64,000 bases of DNA from Diphasiastrum complanatum (GCA_029204225.1 CM055111.1:7257365-7321364), one strand, 5' to 3'. Shown: positions 11,984 through 28,290, numbered from the stretch's first letter. A program made the numbers and translations. The notes: generated by a model not told the origin, from the letters alone.

Positions 11984-14900
11984 ATGGCATCTATAAATGC
12001 ATATCTTTTGGATACTAATGAAAGGCTCAACAAAACTAACTATTCCATATGGAAAGTTAGAATGGAATCTATCATGATCATGCAAGATCTAATGGAAATT
12101 GTAAATGGTAAGGAGGGTGAACCTATTCATCCTCAAGAAAAAGCCAAATACATCAAGAGGTGCAATGTTGCACTACATTGCATAAAAATGAATGTTGCAA
12201 ATGAACTCTTAAGAGAGGTAGGAGATTGCACTTCAGCTCAAGATGGTTGGGAGACTTTGCAAAAGGTCTATGAATCCAAGAACCAAACTAGAATGTTAGC
12301 TTTGAAGAATCAAATCTATAGAAGCTATCAAAAGAAAGGAGAGAGTGCACATACTTTTGTCCTAAGAGTAAAGGAATTGAACAAAGAGCTAGCCTTTATA
12401 GGTGACCCTATCAAGGATGAAGAGCTTGTTCAACTCATATTGAATGGACTAAGCTTTGAATTTGACTCTTGGTTCAGGGATATGCAATTATGGGTAAGCT
12501 ACCCATACTTGAAGAACTCCAAGGCACACTCATGGCCGAGGAATCAAGAAGGAGCCAAATGCAAGAGAGGATGGATAGGCTTTCCATCCAAGGTGGAGAT
12601 GACCAAGCTCTCTTCACCAAAGGCAAAGGCAAGTCCAAAGGCAAAGGATCAACATTCAAGAAGTCTACAAAGCTTGAGGATCAAGAAGGACCCCCAAAGG
12701 CATCTCCATCAACCACCAAAGTCAAGAAGGACAAATCAAAGGTGAAGTGCTACTATTGTAGCAAGATGGGGCATTATGCCTCGAAATGCTTCAAGAGGAA
12801 GCAAGATCAAAGCCAAGCCAACATGAGCAAAGAGGAGGAGGAGGAGAGTTCACATGAGGACTCTCTCATGATGTTCATATTTTCTTCAACAAGCTTCAAA
12901 GGAGAAGATCCTTGGTGGATTGACTCGGGTGCTAGTTCACACATGACTAGTAAAAGGGAGTTTTTCTCTTCTCTCTTATCTTATGATGGACCTATAAAGT
13001 CTATCTATACAGCAAATGATGAAGCTTGTAAGATTGAAGGAGTTGGTAGCATTCCCCTTTGCTTAGGATCTTCCAAAAAGATCAACATAGAAGGTGTTTT
13101 GTACATTCCTACAATAACAAAGAATATACTAAGTGTTGGCCAAATGGTAGAGAATGGTTTCAATGTTGACTTTGCTTCAAATGAATGTTTCATCAAGAAG
13201 AAGGGTAAGATAGTGGCTAAGGGCACTAGACTTGGCAAACTTTATAAGTTGGATGCATTTGTGGATACTAATGTTGTCATGTTGGCCGAGAAGAGCAAGA
13301 TATCTACCTTTACTTTATGGCACAAAAGACTTGGACATGTCAACTCGGGTTCCATGGAGGCTATGATCAAGGAGGAGTATGCTTTAGGCCTACCAAGGTC
13401 TATTGGGAAGGAAGACAAGGTTTGTGAAGCTTGTGCCTTATCCAAGGCAAATAAGAAGGTATTTCCTAACTCCATCACAAAGTCATCTCATCCTCTTGAA
13501 CTCATACACTCGGATGTGCACATTGCTAGCACCAAATCTAATGGAGGTTCATCCATGTTTTTAACCTTCATTGATGACTACTCAAGATATTGTTGGGTGT
13601 TCTTACTTTCCTTCAAGTCTCAAGTATTTGATACTTTTGTAAAGTTCAAGTTGTTTGTGGAAAAGCATCATAATCATAGCATCAAGATTCTTAGAAGTGA
13701 CAATGGTGGAGAATTCATCTCCAATGAATTCAAGGCCTTTTGTGAGGAGGAAGGGATCAAGAAAGAGACTTCTTGTCCTTACACTCCTCAACAAAATGGA
13801 GTTGCTGAAAGAAGGAATAGAACATTATGTGAATGTTCTAAGGCTTTAAGATTAGATGCTTGTTTGCCCAAATCCTTTTGGGGTGAGTCTCTTGTATGTG
13901 CAAACTACTTGATGAATAGGGTGTCTTGCAAAGCAATTGAAGGAAAAACTCCTTATGAGATGTTGTATGGAAAGAAACCCAATCTTAATCACTTGAAAGT
14001 TTTTGGGTGTATATGTTATGTGCATGTGCCATTGGAAACAAGAACCAAGGAGGATCCATCTTCCACAAGAGGGATCATGCTTGGATATGCAAGCTCAAGC
14101 AAGGGCTACAAAGTCTATCTCCCATCCTTAAAAAAATTTGTTGTTTCAAGGGATGTCATATTTGATGAACATCATATGCATATGCTTGAAGAAGGCTCAA
14201 GTTCTCCAACAATCAAGAAGAAGATGGCCAAGGAGCAAGATCTTGGTTTTGAGGAGGAGCTCATGGAGGAGCAAGCACCAAACCCACCTATCACACCAAG
14301 GAGATCTTCAAGGGCAAAAGTGGAGCCATCAAGGCTCACATATCAAGGCAAAGGACAGAAAGTTGAGGGTATCTCATCCACTTCTTATGCTTTATCTAGT
14401 TTTGAAGAACCATCTAATGTTGAAGATGCATTGAACTCCAAAGAATGGTATAAAGCTATGTTGGATGAGTATGATGCCTTGATTGAGAATGAAACTTGGT
14501 TGCTTGTTGAGAGACCTCAAAGGAATGTAATAGGATGCAAGTGGGTCTTCAAGCTTAAGTTGAATTCAAATGGGATTGTTAACAAGCATAAAGCAAGATT
14601 AGTTGCAAAAGGTTATGCTCAAGAGAGAGGGATAGACTATGAGGAAACTTTTGCACCCGTGGCCAAGATGGTCACAATAAGGCTAATCATTGCACTTGCA
14701 TCACATTTTGGATGGATTCTATGTCAAATGGATGTCTCTAATGCTTTCTTGAATGGTTTTTTGGAAGAGGATATCTATATGGAGCAGCCACAAGGGTTCA
14801 TCAAGCATGGAATGGAGAACAAAGTATGCCATCTCCAAAGAAGCATCTATGGCTTGAAGCAAGCCTCGAGATCTTGGAATTCAAGACTACATTGCTATCT

Positions 14901-15740
14901 TATTTCACTTTCTTTTGTTCAAAGTGAATATGATCCCACTCTTTACATTAAGTTTGATGATGTTGGTATTGTACTTTTACTCATTTATGTAGATGACATC
15001 ATCATTAGTGGAAATAGTGTTGATGGTATTGAAAAAATCAAGATAGATCTATCCTTAGAGTTCAAGATGGTAGATATAGGGTGTCTTCACTTCATCTTAG
15101 GCATAGAAGTACTTAGAGGGTCTGATTTTATTTTTATAAGTCAAGTAAACTATGCTCAAAGTCTTTTGAAGAAGTTTAAGATGGAAGTATGCAAAAGTGT
15201 TGACACACCAATGGAGCAAGATGTAAAAGTGCCAAATGAAGATGATGAAAGATCCTTCATGGACATCACTTTGTTTAGGCAACTTATAGGTTCCTTAATG
15301 TGGATCACTACAACTAGACCAGATCTTAGCTTTAGTGTATGTAGGTTGAGCCAATCCATGCAAAAGCCATTGAATATCCATTGGAAAAAGGCTAAGAGGA
15401 TTCTAAGATACATCTCGGGTACATTGGATTTTGGGATTCTATATAGAGGAGATGTGATTAACCTTCATGCATTTAGTGATTCAGATTTTGCAGGGGACAA
15501 GAGGGATAGGAAATCAACAAGTGCCTATTCAACTTTCATAGGAGAAGGTGTGGTTTCATGGCTTTCAAAAAAGCAAGAAACTATATCTCTATCTTCAACC
15601 GAGGCCGAGTACAAAGCTTTGACAACCACTACAAAGGAGGTACTTTGGATCAAGAGACTATTGGTGGAGCTAAAGATCATGGATTCAGAGGAGGCACCAA
15701 TCATCTACAATGATATATATCAGCCCAACACCTTGCATCT
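11984..15740 (+). pseudogene. Ty1/copia gag-pol polyprotein, element C, nearly intact
   Basis: The order is gag from ATG 11984, zinc knuckle CYYCSKMGHYASKC (12748-12789), protease WWIDSGASSHMT, pre-integrase LWHKRLGHVN, and integrase with HSD, RSDNGGEF and VAERRNRTL for the D,D,E residues. RT follows (MDVSNAFLNG, SIYGLKQAS, YVDD at 14986-14997), then RNase H (FSDSDFAGDK, SLSSTEAEYKAL). One lost base near 12471 shifts gag relative to the rest, which otherwise reads open to 15960. True homology stops at about 15740 inside RNase H, where the antisense strand of element B begins. RT and integrase look undamaged, so the copy is young. It is close to element G at 46.4-49.3 kb. Confidence 0.92.
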
Positions 15741-18700
15741 TGTCATCTTTGCAGCTCGTCCAGTTCGCATCACTGTAGTGGTGCAGCTCAGATTTTTTTT
15801 TTTTCGTTTTCAGCTCTGTAGGATAATCCCATATTCTGGGTACCCTTCAGATACTGTAGGATTCGTTTTGCCATTTGCCAATGTGCTATGCCAGGATTGG
15901 AAGAGAATTGGCTCAAGGTGTAAACAGAAAAAGCTAGATCGGGTCTGGTACAAATTGTGAGATACATCAGACTACCGATTAAGTTTTGGTAGGATATACT
16001 TGCCATCTTCTGTTCCTCCTCTTCCGTTTTTGGGCAATCTTGCTTCGTGAGCTTCGCTCCAGTTATCATTGGTGTGGCCTTTTCTTTGCAGTCGATCATG
16101 TGGTATTGCTTGAACACTTTTCTGGCGTATTCTGACTGACTCAAGTGCATTTTGCCCTTTGTTCGATCTCTTCTGATCTCCAGCCCGAGGCATTTCATTG
16201 CTTCTCCAAAATTTGTGATTTCATAACTTTCAGAAATCTGACTCTTTGTGTCTTTGATCAGCATCAAGGAATTTCCTATCATTAGGGAATCATCCACGAA
16301 GATAGTCAATATCACAAAATCTTTTCCTACTCTTTTTATGTAGACATTGGAGTCTGGTTGTGTAGGATTGAAGTCTAGAGACTTCAGAAGACCATTGAGC
16401 TTCTTATACCAAGTTCGTGATGCCTGTTTTAGACCATAGATGCATCTCTGCAACCGACAAACATATTGTCGATTGTCGGGGTCTTCAAGACCTTCAGGCT
16501 GCTTTATGAAGATTTTCTCCTCTAGATCTCCGTGGAGAAAGACTGTTTTCACATCAATCTAATGAATTTCCAGATTGTGCTCTGTGGCGTATGCAAGAAG
16601 TAGTCTTATGCTTGTCATCTTGACCAACGACGAATATGTGTCGAATTAATCAACACCATATCTTTGCGTGTAGCCCTTCGCGACAAGCCTTGCCTTATAG
16701 CGGCCAATGATGCCATTTGATTTCATCTTTTTCTTGTATACCCACTTGCAGTTGACTATTTTTCTGTTTTCTGGCAGTGGCTCTAATGTCCACGCCTCGT
16801 TTTGCCTCATCGACTCGATCTCCTCTGACATTGTCTGCTTCTAGGACTCTGGATAGCTTCTTGGTATGTTGTTGGTTCTTCAATGAAGCTGCACTACTTG
16901 AACTGCGTGTCTTTGCTCCATTGAAGATTGTCAGAGTAGCGGTCTGGGGGTCTTCTTTGTCTTGTCGACCTTCTAGACTCGTTTCGTCGCTGCTCGAACG
17001 TTTCTTGTTCGTGAGGTTGATCTTCCGCTTCCTGCTGCTCTGGAGTTTGTGGCTCTGCATTCTGATTTGATGTCTGTCCTCGATCTCTCTCTTGAATAGG
17101 CAGCAGTGTGAAGATCTCATGGCCTCTTTCGTCTTTCAGTCCAGGGAATGTGGACTCATCGAACTTCACATCTTTGTTCGAAACAACCTTTTTTGTTGTT
17201 GGATTGTAGAGCCTGTACACCTGTGTTCTGTTCGAGTAGCCAACCATGATTGTTTGTTCTAATTTGTCATCGAGCTTGTTTCTTTTTTCTTTTGGAATGT
17301 GCGTGTATGTTGCACATCCAAATACTCGTATGTATGAGAGATCAGGCTTTCTACCTGTCCACATTTCGTATGGCGTCTTGTTATCCAGTGATGTCATTGT
17401 TGATCAATTCTGCAGGTGTACAGCTGCAGCTATTGCCTTAGTCCAGAATTGACTTGGCAATTGAGCCTGTGCCATCATGCATCTGGCTCTTTCGACTAGC
17501 GTTCTGTTTCTTCTTTCTACAACACCGTTGTATTTTGGTATGTATGTAGGAGTGAATTGGTGTTCGATCCCCAGTTCCTCGCAAAATTTTGAGAATTCTT
17601 TGCTTTTGTATTCACCTCCATTGTCAGATCTGAGGATCTAAATCCTTTTCGAGGTGTGTCGCTTGCAAATGCCACGAACTTCTTGAAGGAATCAAAAACT
17701 TCGGATTTCTTTTTTAAGTAGTAGATCGTGGTCATCCGACTATAATCATCTATGAACGTCAGAAAGTATCTCGAGCCTGAGAGCAAATCCATCTTCATCG
17801 GTCCACAGACATCAGAGTGGACGAGCTCAAGAACTTCCTTGGCTCTTCTCCCCTCATGCGTGAATGGATTCCGATGTTGCTTGCCTTTCTGGCAGGCTTC
17901 GTAGAACTCAGTTTCGGGCCTTGATACCTTGAGACCTGTGACTATGTCTTTCTTGCACATGTCATGCAGGCTCCACATGTTCAGATGATACATTCTCCTA
18001 TGCCAGAGCTGATCTTCATTTTTTGATGCTTTAATATGCTATCAGAGTTGCTGATTATTTTGGCCTGGTAGAGGTTTCCTTCTCTGCATCTGACCATCAA
18101 CAACTTGTTTGTTGTTTTCTCGATCATGCGTCATGTGTTGCCGTCGAACAAAACTCGAATGCCAAGATCTGCCATCTTGGAGATATATAGGAGATCTTTT
18201 CTGAGTGAGGGCACATAGAGTGCTCCTGGCAGCTCTGCTTGGTCTGACAGTGTTCGCAGCTGTAGAGTGCCGATGCCTTTGACATCGTGTCTGCTCCCAT
18301 CACCTAGAATCACTACTCTATTGTTTTCGAGCTCTCTGAAGTTGATCAAGATCTTCTTGTTGCAGGTGATGTGTGATGTTGCTCCTGAATCAATGGCTAC
18401 GTCGTAGTCGTGTTCAGTGTATCTCGTTGAAGCTTCATCGAGTATCATAAAGGCTTCATCACCTCTATCAACATCTTGGATGACTCTGCAACATTAGCTT
18501 CTCGAATCTTGGCTTGTTCTTGTTCTTGTTCTTTCCTTTCGTGAAGAGAGCCTTCTCTTGATTATTGCTTCCCTCTCCTTCGTCTCTCATCAGCGACAAG
18601 ACTGACTACTTTGTCGAATGTCATATTTGGTAGACTCAATATGAGCATTCTTAGCGGCTGATAGGACGTTGGTAGAGATTTCATGAAGTACATCAGCTGC

Positions 18701-19190
18701 TGTGGTGCTGGGACCTGGTGCTCATGTCCTGATGTAGCGAGTTGAGGGAAGATCGTTATGATCTTCTCAACGTGCTGATCCAACTGGTTTCCATCCCATC
18801 GTATGGATTGCAGCTGATTGTGAAGGTGCATGACTGAAGCTACAGTCCTCACTTCATACTTCTGTTTTAATCTTTCCTGCCCTGCATGATTGCTTTCGCA
18901 GTCTTCAATATGCATGAGTAGATCTTTATTTATGGACGAAACAATGATCGCCATTGCGCGCTCATCTTTTCTGATCCATTCAGCTCTCCTTGAGTGTCCC
19001 TTTGGAGGCTGCACCTCTGAGAGTTTGGTCACCAACCAGATGCCTTCGTCGTTCGTAAGTGTTTTGATTTTGAATTTTCAGATTTTGTAATTTGCGCCAT
19101 CTAGACTGATTGCTACTCTTGTCTAGATTGTTGTAGCCATATTGTGTTGTCTGGTAAATCACTGCTTAGATATCAGTAGTGACAACCTAT
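15741..19190 (-). pseudogene. Ty1/copia gag-pol relic, element B
   Basis: Read on the minus strand, gag (19160-18562, with LHNQLQSIRWDG and PTSYQPLRML) is followed by protease DVAIDSGATSHITC (near 18390). Integrase follows, with LVHSDVCGPM and FLTFIDDYSR (near 17800-17700), then an integrase tail DNKTPYEMWTGRKPD (near 17390). RT begins WTLEPLPENR (near 16780) and continues MKTVFLHGDLEE, CIYGLKQASR and FVDDSLM. RNase H ends at YSDANWTSCKDDK (near 15760). At least four frameshifts or stops break it. It ends at the same point where element C ends. Its codon and motif usage differ from C and D, marking a separate lineage. Confidence 0.88.
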
Positions 19191-19204
19191 GGGCTCTGAT
19201 ACCA
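19191..19204 (-). promoter_or_regulatory. Primer-binding site of element B
   Basis: GGGCTCTGATACCA is the complement of TGGTATCAGAGCCC. It sits between the gag leader and the LTR that starts TGTAGG at 19205. Confidence 0.85.
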
Positions 19205-19532
19205 TGTAGGAATTCGGTGGGCCTTCAACGAATACAACTTAACCTTTCTGGTTCAAAGGTTGCACCATGATGCAACTTAACCTTATTGGTTCAGAGGTTG
19301 CACCAAAATCATGGAGCTTTTTGCCCCTTCCGTGAGCCGCGTTCCGAGATTCCATCCCCAGACGCCTAGCCGTCCACGAATCCAAGTGCTCCTCCTTACC
19401 CGTAAAGGGGCTGGTACCAGGGGACATTAAACACTTGACATTTTCCACTTATATCCACTTTAAACAAAGTCTCACTTCTACTTATGGGATTTCTTTGAGC
19501 GTGGGTTGTGGCTCCACTTTGCCATTCCAACA
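19205..19532 (-). mobile_element. 5' LTR of copia element B (328 bp)
   Basis: The termini are TGTAGGAATTC and GCCATTCCAACA, an imperfect inverted repeat with TG/CA ends. A TATA-like GGATATAAG on the minus strand (near 19452) is at a reasonable distance for an LTR promoter. A short internal repeat, GCAACTTAACCTTnntGGTTC, occurs twice near 19227 and 19271. Confidence 0.75.
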
Positions 19533-19579
19533 CTCCCCCTCAAAGTGGGGCATAGGTCACGTTGCTTGCTCTTATACCA
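19533..19579 (-). promoter_or_regulatory. Polypurine tract plus second primer-binding site in 47 bp
   Basis: On the minus strand the order is TGGTATAAGAGC (a one-base variant primer site, 19568-19579), about 20 bp of spacer, then CACTTTGAGGGGGAG (19533-19547), a textbook copia polypurine tract touching the LTR. A polypurine tract belongs upstream of a 3' LTR, not a 5' LTR, so this is a remnant of a second, nearly empty element. Confidence 0.7.
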
Positions 19580-19913
19580 TGTCGTAAAACTGTGTCTTTG
19601 ATTTTGTTTTCATTTTCGTTGTCGCGAATGATTTTGTGTCTTTGAATTTTCTTTTGCGCGGAAGCTTCACATGAGCCTAGACACGCGACTGTACATCACA
19701 GAACACATTCTATTCTAGCAATAAAGACAGATGGCACAAGACAAGAATATGCACGAAAATAGAGCAGCTGTATTATCGGTTCGATTTTGGAGCTAGATCG
19801 TCAATGTCTCGCTCGTTGGTGGCCTGACGCTCTGCTCTTTCGCTGTGTTCTGCTCGTTGGCAGACTTTCATGCACAGCTCTTTCGTTTTTAGTATTTTTC
19901 TTTTATGCTTTAC
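19580..19913 (-). mobile_element. Second LTR (family B2), right end not resolved
   Basis: It starts TGTCGTAAAACTG next to the variant primer site. About 330 bp are repeated in reverse complement at 50318-50696, with shared runs TCGTTGGCAGACTTTCATGC, GAGCAGCTGTATTAT and ACACATTCTATTCTAGCA. The LTR may extend past 19913, but the second copy does not cover that part. Confidence 0.65.
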
Positions 19914-21430
19914 TCCCTACGTCTCTTTCTGTCTCTTACAAAAATTTCTATTTTCTTCTCTATGTTTATGATCCAAAAAGGATAGTTTACATCTCCACTG
20001 TGTGGAGTTTACAAGATAGCTAAACGCAGAATCACATGCCTAGTTAAGGCTAATCTACTAATCATTTACTCTCTGTCATTTCCACTCATTTCAGCTAGGC
20101 GTGAAGTCTACGACTCCAAGCCCGTTGAGCTGCCAGCTGACAGCGTGAAAGATTCTCCTTCGTTTGTTTCGTAACCTTTCGTTTTGCGTCCGTTTGCGGT
20201 TGTTGCGGTCCTGGAGGTATGTTTACGATTCACGAATGATTCGCGAATCGTTCATCCTTCGAGTCAAGGGATGTTGACTTTTGTGAATTGTTATCGTTTG
20301 ACCTTCGCTTCGTGTAATGATCTATTATTATTTATCACAACGCAATGTCGTTTGGCACTTTTACATTTGTATAATCATCTCACTTCCAACCATCGGATTG
20401 AGTACAAGCCCACCAACTCAACAAAATGTCTCCACCCAAAATAGCATCAACAAAGGACGTTAAATTGACCTTCCTCTGGTTTGCAAAGAGCATCTAGAAT
20501 TGTACATCCGCTCAAAAGCAGGCAATAATGGATTCACATATCCATTGAGAGCTAGAAAATGGATGAATCGAGTCTAATTGTAGTAATACTAGACATTGTA
20601 GGTGTATGATTCATATGATGAAGGAGATATATATCCAACGAAAAAATTTGAAATTGAATTGAAATCAAACGTGGTGGCCTTAAAAGATAATTACAGCAAC
20701 ACTCCAGCAAATGTTGCCAAGGACTATGCCACGACACAATACACTCAGCTCAACATGGCCCCTAGCAACAACCTTACTCTCGAGCTGGAATACCACTCCG
20801 TGTTGATCTCACATAAGCTTGGCATTGCACTCACTAGCCTTTTGACTTGAGTGTTGCACATTGAGCGAGCCTACTGCTCCTTGATGAGCATTCAAAAAAA
20901 TTCTTCACCCTAGCTGTTGTATGTAGAAAGTTTTCGGTTTTTTATTTTTCTTTTTTTTGCAAGGTTTTTGCCTCCCCTCTTGTATCTTTTTTGCTTTTTT
21001 TTTTTTACTTACCTTCAACTCAGAGCACCACTCGGCTTCATATATTCCTCTCCCTCTCCACTTTGTACAAAGTTCTGTTGCCCCTTCTGATCAACAATAG
21101 CAGCCCACCCTTGTACAGGAGTACCTGACATCCTTGGATGGCCTAGAATCGACCACTCCCACCCAAGCGATGCACATCACGCATCTAGAGCCGCTCATGG
21201 CCTTTCTTCCTCTCTAATTCCAGGATGCCTATCACCAACTCCTCAAGCATCAATCCGATCCCAACATTTTTCCTCCCCATCTCCTGGCACATCGCTACAA
21301 TATAGGCGTAGCACATTACCAATGAGTCCTTTTGAAGCCAAACATCCACCACCCTTGCATGCTTGAGGAGCTTTTGTATGACCCTTCTTGAACACTCAAT
21401 TTGACCATTGTTCAGCAAACCTTCCTATTT
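19914..21430. other. No recognisable gene; T-rich segment
   Basis: The region includes a poly-T rich stretch (20938-21007). On the minus strand, a short open frame near 21185-21418 has no motif I recognise. It may contain the rest of LTR B2 at its left. Nothing else can be supported. Confidence 0.4.
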
Positions 21431-22993
21431 TTAAATCTCCATACTGGCACAATAGATGATAGGGATCTCCTCCTCCATGACATGAAGCTCCACCAATAGC
21501 CTTTTGAGCCACAAGACCTCCTTGCATGTTGATGTCAAGGCCTTGTATTCGGATTCTGTGGAAGATAAAGAGATGGTATCTTGCTTTTTGGAAAGCCATA
21601 ATACTACTCCATCACATAGAAAGGTGACAAAAGCACTTGTTGATCTTCTATCCACTTTGTCACCTGCAAAATCCGAGTCACTATAGGCTCTTAAGCCAAG
21701 ATTACTCCCTCTATACAAAATGCCAAAATTCTTAGTAGATGAGATGTACCTAAGAACTCTTTTGGCCATCTTCCAATGTGAAACTAGAGGACTTTGCATG
21801 AATTGGCTTAACTTTCCAGCACTATAACTAAGATCAGGTCTAGTTATAGTTAAATAAATCAAGGAGCCAATAAGCCCTCTATATAATGTGATGTCCTCAA
21901 AGGATGCTTCATCACCATCAATAGATGCTTTTACATGTTGCTCCATTGGTGTCTCAATGCCTTTACAATTCTTCATTCCAAATCTATCTAGGATGGATGT
22001 AGCATATTTAGATTGACAAATGAAGCTAAAATCACATCCTCTAATAACCTCTATTCCAAGAATGAAGCTCAATAGGCCGAGATCTACCATCTTAAACTCT
22101 TTTGCTAAAGCAATTTTTACATCTCTAGTTCCATCTAGATCATTACCACTCAAGATAATGTCATCTACATACAAAACAAGAATAATGATCATGCCATCAT
22201 GAAAACTTATATACAATGATGGATCATAGGCACTCATTACAAAATTGATGGAAATGAGAAAAGAGTTTAGCCTAGAGTACCATGCTCTAGGTGCTTGCTT
22301 GAGCCCATAAAGGCTCTTCTTCAAAAAACACACCTTTCCTTCATGCTTTGCCTTGATGAAGCCCTCGGGTTGCCTCATGTAGATCTCTTCCTCCAAATAA
22401 CCATTGAGGAATGCATTTGTGAAGTCAAGTTGGAATAGCTCCCAATTGAAGGTTGTAGCAAGACTAATGATCAACCTGATAGTAACAAGCTTAGCCACAG
22501 GAGCAAAAGTCTCATCATAATCAATGCCTTTGGTTTGTAAAAAACCTTTGGCAACAAGCCTAGCTTTATGCTTGCTTATTGATCCATCTTGATTATACTT
22601 CAATCTAAACACCCACCTGCAATCAAGAGGTTTCTTCCCTTGAGGAAGATCCACAAGATCCCAAGTATGATTCTCAATGAGAGCATCATACTCTACTTGC
22701 ATAGCATCCATCCAACTTTTAGACTTACAAGCATCTTCATAGCATGTTGGCTCATCTAACATTGAAGTAAGAAAGGTGTAAGATGTGAAAGATGATGAGC
22801 CTTCCCTTTGATCACCTTGACCATCATAGGTGAGCCTCAATGGCTCGGATCTTGCCCTTGTAGATCTTCTTGGAGTTCTTGGAGTTTTTGCATCTTGAGG
22901 TGGATCCTCAAGTTCTTCTTCACTTGGAAGCTCCTCCTCCATCCTAGCATGATCCTTGGCATCAAGATGATAAAAAATTACAAAAAGGACCAA
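21431..22993 (-). pseudogene. Ty1/copia RT-RNase H fragment, element D, open frame
   Basis: About 500 codons are uninterrupted. They contain an integrase tail (TPRRSTRARSEPLRLTY), RT (KARLVAKGFLQ, QLDFTNAFLNGYLEE, SLYGLKQAPRAW, YVDDIILSGND) and RNase H (YSDSDFAGDKVD, SLSSTESEYKAL). Gag, protease and most of integrase are absent. Upstream the frame runs straight into leader-like DNA near 22980. Downstream it ends at PIIYC, a few residues before the conserved DN of RNase H, and unrelated DNA follows. The intact frame suggests a young insertion that then suffered deletions at both sides. Confidence 0.9.
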
Positions 22994-23802
22994 GAGTGGA
23001 TAATCTGATCCTCAGAGGAAGGAACTCTTAGAAAATTGGATCTCTCTCTACACATTTGTCATAGACACCTTACTGACTCTTTTCAAACCTTACAATCACT
23101 CAAACAAATTGAGTAGGGTTGAACAATGTGACTTGGATCTCAATCTCTTTTCTAGAACTCTCAATTTAAGCCAATCTATGTCAAATTCTACAAAAGATTT
23201 GCATAGATGCTCTATATGCACTAGAAACTCTCAAAGGTTTCACTTGGAGGACAGATCCAAAGATGTTTTCTAGCAAATTGATGTTCTAAACTTGACCCTA
23301 TCACTCTTGATCAAATCTAGAGTGATGGTACAATGGATTTCAACCTCTCACCTTGCATATCACTCCTTAATCTATGATTTTTAGCAAAATCTCTCTCAAT
23401 TTTAACATGCACTCAAAAAATCAGAGATGATCAATTAATGCACCTAACTCAAGCTTAAAATTTAATTTCTTGGCTGATCTAATCCAAGAATTAATCAAGG
23501 AATTAGATTCTCTATAGAAAATGCTTGATTCTGCACCAAAAATCACTCAAATTGGGTATGTGAGTCAAATTCTACAAATTTTTGAAATTTCTCAGTCAAA
23601 ACCGAAGCTGTACGGCCTCACGCGTGTGAAAAGGGTTCTTACAGCCCACAACAAGATCTGGAACAAAATTTTTGAGGATAGCTATCAAATCCAACTCGCT
23701 ACAAAATTTGATTACACAAAATTTGACTAGTTTCCAAAAAAATGCTAATTTTGGCTTTGATTTGGACTAACCCTATCAATTTCAAAAAAACCTCTTGTAC
23801 TA
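22994..23802 (-). other. Untranslated leader of copia element D
   Basis: No coding motif is present. The text resembles the leader of element E. Near 22983-23020 it also resembles the first 45 bp of the D LTR (ACCAAGAGTGGAT, GATCCTCA), which hints at how the internal deletion formed. TCACGCGTGTGAA near 23619 is a variant of the LTR palindrome. Confidence 0.55.
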
Positions 23803-23815
23803 GGCTCTGATACCA
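23803..23815 (-). promoter_or_regulatory. Primer-binding site of element D
   Basis: GGCTCTGATACCA is the complement of the initiator-Met tRNA site and lies immediately before the LTR. Confidence 0.88.
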
Positions 23816-24646
23816 TGTGAAAAAAGTACAAAAGGGACCAAGAGTGGATCCTAATATGATCCTCAAGAGGGATTGTTGTCAGATTACTTGATCTATCAAT
23901 CTACTTGAGATTAAGATCAATCTAGATCAATTCTAGACACAAAATCCTAACAAGAACAATCATTAATTGAAGGTAGGTGTACTTTCTGATTTCACACGTG
24001 TGAAACACTGTCTGAGTACGGACTCCAACCTGAAAATCAAGTACACATTGATAGATCCTCAAAACAATAAAAACAAATGTAGACAAATGGAGAGAATCAC
24101 TCAAAATTGCTTCCAAAACCAAGATTGGTGTCTCACACTAATTATGGCCAAATGTGGCTCTATATATACAATAAGTGAGAGCTCGTGGTATTGATCATCC
24201 CTCTGATCCCCCATGTGTGAAGGTGCTTTGTCATATGATGATTCATCATGCAAAACTGACACTTGGACAAAACCTTCTATTTTGAGCACTTTTGGTCCAT
24301 TTTCCTTCTATATGGAGATCTACTTGGAAATCTTTTAGAAGTCAAAATTCACCTACTTCAGCTTATTCCACACGTGTGAGCTATCCTCTACACATGGGAT
24401 ATGACACCTAACCAAAGGATGTGGCTCATGCAATCAATAGATTGATGCCATGTGTCATATGTCTAGAAAACTAGTTTTTGGCCTTTTTAGCCACTAGAAC
24501 TTGAATTAAATCATATGTACAAACTATATGATTATGGTACATGACAAGTAAACTATTTTCACACGTGGGAACAGGCTCCACACATGTGTGTTTATCTATA
24601 TACAAGGTTTTTGGCCTCTACCAAGCTTATTTTTGCATTTTTCACA
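23816..24646 (-). mobile_element. 5' LTR of copia element D (831 bp)
   Basis: It has clean termini TGTGAAAAA and TTTTTCACA, a perfect 9-bp inverted repeat. On the minus strand a TTGTATATATAG box lies near 24161-24172. It carries several CACGTG-type palindromes: TTCACACGTGTGAA (23991-24004), CCACACGTGTGAG (near 24371) and TTCACACGTGGGA (near 24559). Confidence 0.88.

Positions 24647-28290
<3,644 letters not shown>

Noticed and set aside
13005-13849. Minus- and alternate-frame open frames inside element C
   Set aside because: Shadows of the copia polyprotein in other frames.
15750-15960. C-terminal 70 codons of the long element-C frame
   Set aside because: They are the antisense of element B RNase H, not a natural extension of the polyprotein.
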